A model generated the notes under the pieces. That model was not told where the DNA came from and made no database searches. It worked only from the letters and a program-made list of their open reading frames with translations. From Ustilago trichophora (Eukaryota; Basidiomycota; Ustilaginomycetes; Ustilaginales; Ustilaginaceae), in the NCBI GenBank assembly GCA_900323505.1, contig OOIN01000002.1, forward strand, positions 1,240,001 to 1,304,000: a stretch of DNA of 64,000 nt, read 5' to 3'. Every line of letters begins with the position of its first letter. Position 1 is the stretch's first letter. The position numbers were made by a program, and so were the translations under genes. Shown here piece after piece: positions 19,171-27,958 of this stretch.

Positions 19171-21972
19171 ATGGCCGATCATCAGCACGAAGTTGGTCTT
19201 GGTCTGAAGATGGGCGAAACAACCCACTTCAACGACCTCACCAATCTCGTCACTTCACCTCGCAATGCATTGACTCAAGTTCACAATGGCGCAGAGGTAG
19301 GCCAGCAGGCCCAAAACGGCCTCGTTCATCAAAGTCACGTCAGCACGGCACAAGGAGCCTCCTACGACACCAGCTCGCAGGGTACGCTTATGAAGCACGG
19401 GGCCACAGATCTTAACGTCTTCAACGACGCTCAGCTCGGCGGCGAGAATACGCAATCCACGGGCGGACCCTGTCAAAGCCAGCAGTCTGAAGGCAACAGA
19501 CTGCCTGAAGCGACTGATCCCCCATCGGCCGATCCACAGTCAGCAGGCCTCGCTCAAGCTTTCAACGTTGACATGACCTCTCAGTCTAACAACGCACAAA
19601 GGCCAGTCCAGCCAACTGCAGATGTGCACGACTACTTTTGCCCTCCGGTTCAGAGCTCGGACTCGCAAGAAACCATTCAAGGACATACTGCAACGGACGG
19701 CGGCGCGCGACAGGCCCAGATGATGCACGATCAGCCACATGCCGTTGCCATGCAGCTCAAAGCGGAGCCATCGCCCGGCTTCGAAAGACATCAGGTGAAG
19801 TCTTATCCATCGTCGCCCCCTTCGCGGTCCCAGACGCTACAGCAGGCGGATCTCAGATCCTTTGAAGGCGGTATGAGGCCAGCCGAAGGTCGCCATGTGC
19901 CCTCGCATCGACCGAGTCACAGTCTTGGACAGGCTGCCGCTTTTATGTCGGGCGTGCCCAACCGCGACATGTTTGCGCACAACCATGTCAGCGCGCCCGT
20001 CTCGCCATCAGAGGGCATCGGTGCCGGCCCGTTCCCCACTCTGTTTCATTATCCCGCCCCTCGGCATGAGATGGGAATCAACATGGCAGACCACGGTCAC
20101 ATGTTTGATCAAGCTGGCCATCCGATTGATGCACGGAACTCGGGTTACTTCACGAGGTCGTGTGCTCCGTCGGTGCGATCGACCTCGCCTTCGGCAAGCA
20201 TGGCTTCGACCTCGATGACCTCAATCTCGCCTTTAGGTAGCGCTCGCATCAACCCTGACGGGTCTTTCACCTCGCAAGAAACATCGTTCGACAGCCTTTC
20301 GAATGCTGCTTCCGGGTCATTCAGCCGCGCCTCGTCCACATCGGAGGATGTCTTTTCGTATGACATGGGCTCTCTCGGCCTGGCCCATTCTCTTCGCATG
20401 TCAAAGCAGAAGAAGAAGCTGCGCAACATTGACCGCAAGTTGATCTGCGACTACTCGATCGCCAACCCTACCATCAAACAGGATGCTATCGCCAACGAGT
20501 TTGGTATCGAGCGCAGCACCGTTAGCAAGATCCTCAAGCAAAAGGAAAAGTGGCTGGCGATTGATCCTAGCAGCGACGCGGCACGAATCGCCAAGCACCG
20601 GGCTGTCAAGTTTCCCGCCGTCGAGGATCGCCTCACCACATGGGTCGCCGCATTAAAAGCCCAAGGCGAGCCCATCCGAGACTCGACGATCCGAAATGAG
20701 GCTCTACGCATCGCTCGTGAGCTTGGTCTTGGCGAAGACAAGTTCAAGGCTTCAGGTGGTTGGATCGAGAAGTTTAGGGAGCGCAATGCCATCCCAAAGC
20801 CGAGCGCCGATGCTATCAGCACGACTCCAGACGTCTCTGAGGCTACACGAGAACCCACTCCTTCTCCGAGCAGAGGCGCCGTTCCTCTTGCGCCTCGGCC
20901 GGCTCCTCCGATGGATGTGTCCTCTATGCCACCGATCAACACAGCAGGCAACGGCGCGCAGACTCAACCGGCCCGGCGCCAACCTGCAAGAGGCAGCAAG
21001 GCAAAAGGGACGCCTCAGAAGCGAGCCAGAGATGAAGAGATAAAGACGCAGGCCATCCTGGGCATGTCTCCTCTCAGTCAAGACATGGCTCGCATGCATT
21101 TTCAAAATGTTGGCCCCCCCGCACCGATGCCGGATGCCGCCTTCTTCAGGCCCAACTTCTACGAAGGCTATCCGGCCCAACCGCAGCAACCTATGCAGAA
21201 TTGCCATCTCATTTACGAGATGCATGACGTTCCGGGAACTCCGCACCCTATGGACGATGGCGATCATGATCGCAAGCGGAGGCGAGCGATTCAAGAGGTT
21301 CAAGGTCCCCAGGCAGCGATGGGGCTCGGTCCTCCGATTGAGTTCCAGTTCCCCCCGCCTCAGGGTACTGCTCCGGGCTCATCGTCTCAGATGACCATGC
21401 CTGACCAGCTACCGCAGAATCTGAGCCAGGCAGACATGAGTCCTGAGAAGGGCAGTCCTCGAAAAAGTCGTGCGGCGGCCACACCTGCTGCCAGCAGCAC
21501 CCGCGGGCGCGCTCGTCGCGGCAAAGGTCGGCTGTCTAATGCCAATCACACTCCTCAAACTCCATCGCCGCTGTCCATGTCGCCCGCAGATGGAAGAAGC
21601 GAGACGAGCTTTCGCGGTCTCAATGCGGCCGACGCCGAGCAATTTACTGCAGCGACGCTAGAACGTCTTCGAGCACTGCATAGCTCAGGCGATAAGTCAT
21701 CAATTGTAACCGCAGAGCAGGCTCAGCAGTCCTTGGAGCTTGTGCTCAGGTTCTTGAGCGAGCAGCCCAGCGGATTCGTACCGCCCAACCACTTTGTCGT
21801 CTTTGGACATTTGCAGGCCAACATTGAGCAGAAGATCAAGGATGAGTCGAGGGACAGTCCTGAGGCTGAAGGGTCTGGAACGCAGTCGCAGCCGCAGCCG
21901 CAGAGCCAGGGATCTCAGCAAATCGCCTCACCTAATGGCGAAGGTCTTACTGCAAACGCTGGCGGACAGTGA
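19171..21972 (+). CDS. CENP-B-type helix-turn-helix DNA-binding protein, no transposase domain
   Basis: A single-exon gene for 933 residues. After a Gln/Ser-rich disordered N-terminus, residues about 411-465 form a CENP-B N-terminal (Psq-like) HTH (KLICDYSIANPTIKQDAIA, then GIERSTVSKILKQKEKWL). Residues about 478-545 form the second CENP-B/Tc5 HTH (AVEDRLTTWVAALKAQGEPI, then GGWIEKFRERNAI). These domains are shared by CENP-B, fission yeast Abp1/Cbh proteins and pogo/Tc5 transposases. The DDE endonuclease region that transposases carry next is absent; instead there are Pro/Gln-rich segments and basic KSRAAAT/RGRARRGKGR stretches. A nuclear DNA-binding role (transcription, centromere or replication-origin binding) is inferred. 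A conserved-looking helical segment at about 815-890 (ERLRALHSSGDKSSIVTAEQ) may be a protein-interaction region. The ATG at 19171 has a good context (ACC ATG GCC). Confidence 0.8.
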   Translation: MADHQHEVGLGLKMGETTHFNDLTNLVTSPRNALTQVHNGAEVGQQAQNGLVHQSHVSTAQGASYDTSSQGTLMKHGATDLNVFNDAQLGGENTQSTGGPCQSQQSEGNRLPEATDPPSADPQSAGLAQAFNVDMTSQSNNAQRPVQPTADVHDYFCPPVQSSDSQETIQGHTATDGGARQAQMMHDQPHAVAMQLKAEPSPGFERHQVKSYPSSPPSRSQTLQQADLRSFEGGMRPAEGRHVPSHRPSHSLGQAAAFMSGVPNRDMFAHNHVSAPVSPSEGIGAGPFPTLFHYPAPRHEMGINMADHGHMFDQAGHPIDARNSGYFTRSCAPSVRSTSPSASMASTSMTSISPLGSARINPDGSFTSQETSFDSLSNAASGSFSRASSTSEDVFSYDMGSLGLAHSLRMSKQKKKLRNIDRKLICDYSIANPTIKQDAIANEFGIERSTVSKILKQKEKWLAIDPSSDAARIAKHRAVKFPAVEDRLTTWVAALKAQGEPIRDSTIRNEALRIARELGLGEDKFKASGGWIEKFRERNAIPKPSADAISTTPDVSEATREPTPSPSRGAVPLAPRPAPPMDVSSMPPINTAGNGAQTQPARRQPARGSKAKGTPQKRARDEEIKTQAILGMSPLSQDMARMHFQNVGPPAPMPDAAFFRPNFYEGYPAQPQQPMQNCHLIYEMHDVPGTPHPMDDGDHDRKRRRAIQEVQGPQAAMGLGPPIEFQFPPPQGTAPGSSSQMTMPDQLPQNLSQADMSPEKGSPRKSRAAATPAASSTRGRARRGKGRLSNANHTPQTPSPLSMSPADGRSETSFRGLNAADAEQFTAATLERLRALHSSGDKSSIVTAEQAQQSLELVLRFLSEQPSGFVPPNHFVVFGHLQANIEQKIKDESRDSPEAEGSGTQSQPQPQSQGSQQIASPNGEGLTANAGGQ

Positions 21973-22639
21973 AACGACCCATGGCGTCTTGACACCATTG
22001 GTAACAATGCCTACCATTTCACAAACTGTACCATACACTCTGGCCACGATCGACACTCGACCCTTCTTCGTTTCTCGACAACCTATTTGCATCGCTCCTT
22101 CATCACTTTTGCATCAAGATTCAAGCGCACATAGAGCTCAAGCTCCCAGCGCACAAAAGGTCAACATCGACCACGCTTACATATTGCATTCACAAAAGAT
22201 TCTATCAAGTTCCGTTATTTAGCATCGTCATCATCAACTCAAGCGATTCCCTCCCATTCATTCCGGCATTTTTCATTCTACAACGACTATCTCTTCTTCT
22301 TCTTCATCATAATCAATTCAAGCATCGCATCGATCATTCAATCTAGTCACCGCCGCCCCGCACAACACATACGTTTTCTTTTTACATTTTCCAATATCAT
22401 ACCGTTCCTTGCCGCGTGAATGTCCATCGCGAGTGTGCTTCTACCTTGGAAAGAGAGGGTGGAAGCTGACTGTGGGCTCTGGCTGCGCTTGATTCATGCG
22501 GCAGAGATGGAAGGTGATGAAAGAGACACGTGTGCATACGGGGTACAGTAAGTCGATACGGTGAAGTGCGGCTTTTGGAAAATGGGATTGACCCGGATTT
22601 GCAAGGAAAAAAAAATACAAAAAAAGAATCACATGTTGT
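21973..22639. other. intergenic region downstream of the CENP-B-type gene
   Basis: Probable 3' untranslated region of the upstream gene and 3' flank of the minus-strand tRNA. No gene is seen. Confidence 0.5.
22619..22625 (-). terminator. RNA polymerase III T-run terminator of tRNA-Ser
   Basis: Seven consecutive T on the minus strand begin 15 bases after the tRNA 3' end. A second T-run follows at about 22607-22615. Confidence 0.75.
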
Positions 22640-22752
22640 CGACACCCGTCGGATTTGAACCGACGCAGGCAGAGCCTATAAGTTAACTCGTCGCAAGGGA
22701 CGATCGAAAGCAATTTTCGAGACTTACCCCTTAACCACTCGGGCAGAGTGCC
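22640..22752 (-). tRNA. tRNA-Ser (anticodon CGA) with a 31-nt intron
   Basis: The minus strand folds as a class II tRNA: acceptor stem GGCACTC/GGGTGTC (with G-U pairs), discriminator G, D-arm CCC-GAGTGGTTAA-GGG, anticodon stem TAAGT/ACTTA, anticodon loop CTCGAA plus A after the intron, variable-arm hairpin AGGC-TCT-GCCT, and T-arm GTCGG-TTCAAAT-CCGAC. The anticodon CGA reads UCG serine codons. The intron (22715-22685) sits one base 3' of the anticodon, the canonical place. The long variable arm and discriminator G fit serine identity. The mature length is 82 nt before CCA addition. Confidence 0.95.
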
Positions 22753-22972
22753 TTTTGATGCTCAGTCCAAGAACGGTTATATATATGTTAGCTAAAACAA
22801 ATTTTCTTCGGAGGTTGCCACCTTGGGCGTGGGGTGCGATGTGGTCAATGCACCAACAAGCGCCTTTTGCGGGGGGTTGCGGTTGCGGGTGCCGCTCGCT
22901 AGATGCTCCACGGAGAGAGTGTTCCGCGTCATGTCTGTTTCAGATGCTTCCTAAGGCCGGTCCATGTGCGGC

Positions 22973-22980
22973 TATATAAA
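22973..22980 (+). promoter_or_regulatory. TATA box of the MAPEG gene
   Basis: TATATAAA lies 96 bases before the ATG at 23069, in an otherwise GC-rich stretch. Confidence 0.6.
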
Positions 22981-23068
22981 TCCTCCTGCACGATTTCATG
23001 CCTACTACTCTGGAATCCATCCACGCTTACCTTTGCACATCCTCTTCAATATCTCATCCAATTTCAAC

Positions 23069-23637
23069 ATGTCGGTCTTTTCTGGATCTAGCGCGCTTCA
23101 AAGCGTCCCCAACTACTCGTTCTTTGCCATCCCCGCCGCATGGCTGTTGGCCTTCTTGCCGCACCCTTATGCGGTCGCACTGTCTCAGGGTCGCTTCAAG
23201 AACGCCTCCCCGCGTCAGATGCTGCACGATCTCATGGCAAAGAAGGATAAGACTGCTCTCGACAAGAAGATCATCAGGGCGGAAAGCGCCCAATTGAACG
23301 GATTCGAAAATCTCGGCCTCTTCGCCGCCGCTGTTGTCGCAGCTAACATCGCAAAGGTGCCCAACCACCAGCTTAACCAACTCACTGCTGGATACTTGGC
23401 CAGTAGGGCTTTGTTCAACTTGTAAGTGACACAACTTTTGTAAAGTACAGGTTGAAGTCGAGATAGATTGCTGACCCTAGCTCTCGGGTTGCTTTTGGGG
23501 CATATGGGGCATGGAATGACAGGCTTTACATCTTTGTCACTGAGGAGGCCACCGCCACTCTTCGCAGTGCTTCGTTCGTCACCGGTGTCGGTATCATCTG
23601 GACACTCTTCATCAAGGCTGGTCTGCGCTCCATCTAG
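23069..23637 (+). CDS. MAPEG-family integral membrane protein
   Basis: Two exons (23069-23421 and 23523-23637) joined by a 101-bp intron (GTAAGT donor, GACAG acceptor, phase 2) give 155 residues. The joint yields a continuous FNLLYIFVTEE segment. Hydrophobic segments at about 17-36, 82-97, 108-122 and 133-150 fit the four-helix MAPEG fold. The family motif is visible as RAESAQLNGFENLGLF (Arg70, Asn77, Glu80), equivalent to the glutathione-binding R-x6-N-x2-E pattern. Members act in ER or mitochondrial membranes as glutathione transferases/peroxidases or in eicosanoid metabolism; fungal members are mostly uncharacterised. A TATA box is present upstream. Confidence 0.85.
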
Positions 23638-23792
23638 AAAGCGGATCCCCCTCCATGAACAATCTGGATGAGTTGCTTCTCTCGTGCCGATGCTGGAATC
23701 TCAAATCATGCTTTGTTCTCAGAGTCAAGCAAAACCAATAACAATAACGATAAGAAGTAACAATCAAATCTGATTCAAATGGAGCTGAAGCT

Positions 23793-24872
23793 TTAGACAG
23801 TAGCGACGGCCTTGGCGATAGCATCACCGAGTATCTTTGTTGTGCCCTTTCCCTTCATGTCCGGTGTGAGCACCTCCCCGTCCGCCTGGCCGAGAACCGC
23901 ATCGATGGCCTTGATCATCGCCTCTGCGGCCTCCTTCTCGCCCAGATGAAGCAACATCATTTGTCCTGCCCAAATCATACCCACCGGATTTGCGACGCCT
24001 TTGCCCATAATGTCCGGCGCAGAACCATGCACAGGCTCAAAGAGGCTCGGGAATTTTCCCTCTGGATTGATGTTTCCACTCGGTGCAATACCGATGGTTC
24101 CCGTCACTGCAGGCCCCAAATCTGACAAGATATCACCATGTAGATTGGACCCTACGACAACGTCAAAGTAGCTTGGCTTTTGCACAAAGTGTGCCGACAA
24201 AATATCGATGTGGAACTGCTCCGTTTGCACCTCGGGGTAGTCTTTGGACATGAGCTTGAAGCGAGAGTCCCAGTATGGCATGGTGATTTTGATGCCGTTG
24301 CTTTTGGTTGCGCTGGTAAGCTTTTTGCGTTCGGTCGTCTTTGCTAGGTCAAAGGCGTACTTGAGAATCCTGTCCACTCCAATTCTGGTCATGATCGTCT
24401 CCTGGATAACGACCTCCCTCTCCGTACCTTCGAAGATCCTTCCTCCCACTTCAGAGTATTCGCCCTCGGTATTCTCCCTTACGATCCAAAAGTCGATCTC
24501 CCCAGGATTCGCTAGCGGACTTGGTACACCTTTAACCAGCCTACAAGGCCTAAGGTTTACATACTGATCAAAATGCCTTCTCATCTGCAGCAGTGATCCC
24601 CATAGCGTAACATGGTCCGGATGCCGATTGGGATCCCCCACAGCGCCAAAGTAGATCGCGTCAAACGGCGTCAGAACCTCGACCCAATTCTCCGGCATCA
24701 TCCGTCCATGCTTATCGAAATAGTCGCACGAGGCAAACTCGAACGTGGTCAGCTCGAGTTGGAAGCCGAAACGGCGAGATGCGGCTTCGAGAGATTGCAA
24801 GCCGCAAGGCATGACTTCTTGTCCAATGCCGTCGCCGGGAATTACGGCGATTTTGTAGGTGTTGCCGCTCAT
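23793..24872 (-). CDS. tartrate dehydrogenase / D-malate dehydrogenase (decarboxylating)-like
   Basis: A single-exon gene for 359 residues in the isopropylmalate/isocitrate dehydrogenase superfamily. It oxidises a 2-hydroxyacid and decarboxylates it using NAD and a divalent metal. Visible features are the N-terminal IPGDGIGQEV (11-20), the substrate loop FGAVGDP and LWGSLLQMRR, the catalytic-tyrosine region ENTEGEYSEVGGR, the metal-binding SNLHGDILSDLG, and the NAD-binding segment FEPVHGSAPDI. The WIVRENTEGEYSE and DQYVNLRPCRL signatures and the length match tartrate dehydrogenase/DmlA rather than LeuB. No targeting presequence is seen, so it is probably cytosolic. It is divergent from the uL13m gene with about 0.5 kb between the starts. 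Substrate (tartrate, D-malate or a related acid) cannot be decided from sequence. Confidence 0.88.
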   Translation of the reverse strand: MSGNTYKIAVIPGDGIGQEVMPCGLQSLEAASRRFGFQLELTTFEFASCDYFDKHGRMMPENWVEVLTPFDAIYFGAVGDPNRHPDHVTLWGSLLQMRRHFDQYVNLRPCRLVKGVPSPLANPGEIDFWIVRENTEGEYSEVGGRIFEGTEREVVIQETIMTRIGVDRILKYAFDLAKTTERKKLTSATKSNGIKITMPYWDSRFKLMSKDYPEVQTEQFHIDILSAHFVQKPSYFDVVVGSNLHGDILSDLGPAVTGTIGIAPSGNINPEGKFPSLFEPVHGSAPDIMGKGVANPVGMIWAGQMMLLHLGEKEAAEAMIKAIDAVLGQADGEVLTPDMKGKGTTKILGDAIAKAVATV

Positions 24873-25388
24873 CGTGGGGCGAGTTTGCTTGAAGATCGGT
24901 GGAGTTCTGGGATGGGTGTGTGAGTGTGGCGAAAGATGCCTTCGGCGGTGTCTCCGAAGAAGCTAGTTGGGGATGAGGAAGGAAGCAGGTCAAAGAAAGC
25001 GGTGGGACAGGCGTCCGTGCATACATACAACCAAGCCCGTGGATCACTGGGAATGGGGGCGTAAAAGCGCGGACCGTCCATCCATGCATGCAAGACCGTG
25101 CAGCTGTTCAGTTGAGATGGCCGAAGAATTTGCCGAACCCAAGCTTTTCAATTTATCATGTCGAATCGTCAAAAATCACACAGGCCGGAATCATGAAATC
25201 TCGGACCCGAGAAAAGTGGAAGAATTGGCGGAATTTTTTGGCTTGCTCACCATCCCGACGCTGTCTTCCTCACCATCACCGTTATCAACGACATCGAATT
25301 CGGTCATCACTGGTCCAAACGAGACTCTGATTGCGCTGGTACGCCACACTCTCATTCACCTCGAGGTACGAATCGAACCGTTCCCATC
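24873..25388. other. divergent intergenic region
   Basis: Shared upstream region of the tartrate dehydrogenase-like gene (minus) and the uL13m gene (plus). No gene is seen. Confidence 0.5.
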
Positions 25389-25991
25389 ATGTCACAATTC
25401 GTCGGAAACGTAAGTTACACTCTTCACCCATCAGAGAAGCATGAAAGATCGTCGTGCTGACTCTATTCTCAACCCGTCCTACTTTGCAACCACGACAAAC
25501 AACACCGCATACATCGCCAAACGTCTTATCGCACGCAGTCGACACTAGCTTTTGCGCGAACATGGCACGCCGTCTCCGCCAAGGACCGCGTACTGGGCCC
25601 ACTCGCCGTCAACATCGCAAAGTTGCTAATGGGCAAGCACAAGCCCATCTATGACCAATCCAAGGACCTCGGAGACTACGTTGTCGTCACCAATGCAAAG
25701 CAAGTCGTCGTCACGGGTAGAAAAGCAGACCAGCGAGTATACCGTCATCACACCATGTTCCCCGGCGGATTGAAGGAGATCAAGTACAAGGAGATGATGG
25801 AGAAGCGACCCGAAGAGATCATCAGGAAGGCGGTCAGCGGTATGTTGCCCAAGAACACTTTGAGGGATAGGAGATTGGAGAGGTTGAAGATCTTTGATGG
25901 TGAAGAGCATCCGTATGTTCAGAATGTCGTCAAGAGGTACGATTTACAACAGTCTAAGGTGGATGCGAGTCAGCCTGCGCCGAAGGCATGA
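25389..25991 (+). CDS. MRPL23: mitochondrial ribosomal protein uL13m
   Basis: Exon 1 (25389-25409, MSQFVGN), a 129-bp phase-0 intron (GTAAGT to CGCAG), and exon 2 (25539-25991) give 157 residues. The protein is a bacterial-type L13: FARTWHAVSAKDRVLGPLA near the start, the GKHKPIYDQSKDLGDYVVV segment, RHHTMFPGGLKEI, and IIRKAVSGMLPKN. It belongs to the large subunit of the mitochondrial ribosome. The short exon 1 is supported by the exact donor and by the family's N-terminal length. Confidence 0.92.
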
Positions 25992-26372
25992 ACAGCCCCA
26001 CCAAAAGCGCAGGATCGCGGGGGAAAAGGCTTGGCCAAGAAGCTGCAATACTATTGCTGAGCGACGATTCCGCCTACCCGTGCAGACGAAACCTTGTCAC
26101 AAGATGTGACTTCGTCATAAGCCTCACATACTCTTCGCACCCCCTTTATCTCTCACACTTCCCTCCTGCCCTCGGGCACCTTGTACTTGTATCGTCTCAA
26201 TCAAAATCAGCCATGCTGTACACATCCTCAGACCCACCTCTGATTAGAACTTCCGTCAGAATAGTCGGATCACAAATGGTTGGTTGGGCTTCTTGCAGAC
26301 ACAGAAGAAGGTGCAGCAAGCATGAGGTAAAGCGCAAAAGCCGGATCTCGGCGAAATTTGCACGCTCGTAAG

Positions 26373-26450
<78 letters not shown>

Positions 26451-26721
26451 GGAGCAAATTTCACGCCACGCTGAGTGAACATACGGTTGGACCCTGGCAA
26501 GGCGTTATTCAGCAGCTTTCTTCCACGTACCACTACATAGACCACCTTCTCAACTTGCATCTACATCGTTCCTACCACCGCTGCCACCCTCGAGTCCATT
26601 CAAGAAAACTCCCGTAGGATATACAAGCAACGGATTGATTTCCCTGCGTCTTATTTTGGATCTGCACGCCACATACTCTGCTCCGTCCCAGAAGACGGTT
26701 GGAGAAGACACAGATCCAAAG
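25992..26721. other. intergenic region with a long GA microsatellite
   Basis: Between the uL13m gene and a small uncharacterised gene on the same strand. Apart from the GA repeat nothing is recognised. Confidence 0.5.
26377..26448. repeat. (AG)36 dinucleotide microsatellite
   Basis: An uninterrupted 72-bp AG repeat lies about 270 bases before the start of the downstream gene, so probably in its promoter or leader. Confidence 0.95.
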
Positions 26722-27246
26722 ATGTTGACAGCCCGAACAATAGCTTTGTCCTCAACAATAGCCTTCCCCTCACGCACTCTTCTAGGTCACGGTGCCAGAA
26801 GGATGACTGTGACTATCTATCGGCAGCTATCCAGCTCGACACAGACACATTTGGCTTTGTTCAAGTGGTTCACTCGCAAATTCTCTGCACCGGAATCTCG
26901 CCAAGCACCATCCTTACCCTCATCCACATCATCTTCATCATTATCTGCTACAGTCTCGCAAACATCAGGAACTTCCGCACACACAACGAACGTGACAGCT
27001 ACCGCCAACTCCGCCGTCTCCGTCCCACAAAACCCAAAATCCCAAGCTGCACCTGCACCATCAGATCCAACAACAAAAGCGAAAACCGAAGCGATAGTAA
27101 AAGGCAAGATGCTCGCCAGAGACCAAGAGCTTCTAAACAAGCTTCTCGATCGTGAAGGCGGATCTGCAGGAGTATCCATCGTTAACGGTCGCTATGAGGA
27201 AGGCCTGGGACCCGAAACAAAGAAGAATATGTTTAGGCTTATCTAG
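26722..27246 (+). CDS. uncharacterised protein, possibly mitochondrial
   Basis: The ATG at 26722 gives 174 residues; the frame is open further up to 26635. The N-terminus is rich in Arg/Ser/Thr with no acidic residue for about 30 positions (MLTARTIALSSTIAFPSRTL), as in a mitochondrial presequence. A Ser/Thr/Ala-rich linker follows, then a charged C-terminal segment of about 50 residues (ARDQELLNKLLDREGG, NGRYEEGLGPETKKNMFRLI), which looks like the only ordered, conserved part. I do not recognise the family. Orientation and reading frame are plausible from composition only. Confidence 0.45.
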   Translation: MLTARTIALSSTIAFPSRTLLGHGARRMTVTIYRQLSSSTQTHLALFKWFTRKFSAPESRQAPSLPSSTSSSSLSATVSQTSGTSAHTTNVTATANSAVSVPQNPKSQAAPAPSDPTTKAKTEAIVKGKMLARDQELLNKLLDREGGSAGVSIVNGRYEEGLGPETKKNMFRLI

Positions 27247-27958
27247 CTCTGCCCTGCTTGCCTTGCTTCTTTTGTTCACTTGGCTTGCTCTTGATCTCAT
27301 CGCGGGAGAGCGACATACTATTTTACCTAGGCCGAGAACGACGGGAGAAGCCGGAGAATAAAAATACAACTTGTACTTGTTCAACACCAACATTTGCCCC
27401 CCTACCTGGTTCGAACGTCTGATTTGGGGATCTTGTCGAACCACAATCCGGAAAGACTTGTCTGGGCTCATCTACTCCTCGATTCTCCAGCTTCTGTTTT
27501 CACTAGCAGTGGTCTTGGCGTCCCGTATCAACTCGAATTCAAATTCAAGGCGAATCTTGGACCCTGTTGCCTTCTCTCGTTCTCGCTGTTAGAGCGAGTC
27601 ATATTGCTCAACACAGACTTAGTCAGCGTGTCGATAAACGACACAATCGCTGTTGCACAATCACAACTATATCCCGATGACCCAAAGGACTAACCACACA
27701 GATACTGTGTTTGCAGCGCCCTCAAAGTGCTAGGATGGTCATTACTGTTCGGTTGATCTTATCGTCCCGCTTGAGAATCTTCCTCGATGTGATTCTGGTC
27801 ACACAAGCGCCACGTTCAACTGCAATCTCAGCCTAGCTCAGCATCCGCTCAAAGACATGACATCTCACACACCTTGACCACACACAAATTGTTTTGACCG
27901 ACTGGCGCAAAAAGGGTGTCTAATTATGCAGTGAAGTCTCACTTAAAACTCCTCCAGC
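27247..27958. other. convergent intergenic spacer
   Basis: Tail-to-tail gap between a plus-strand small gene and the minus-strand coiled-coil gene. No gene is seen. Confidence 0.5.
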
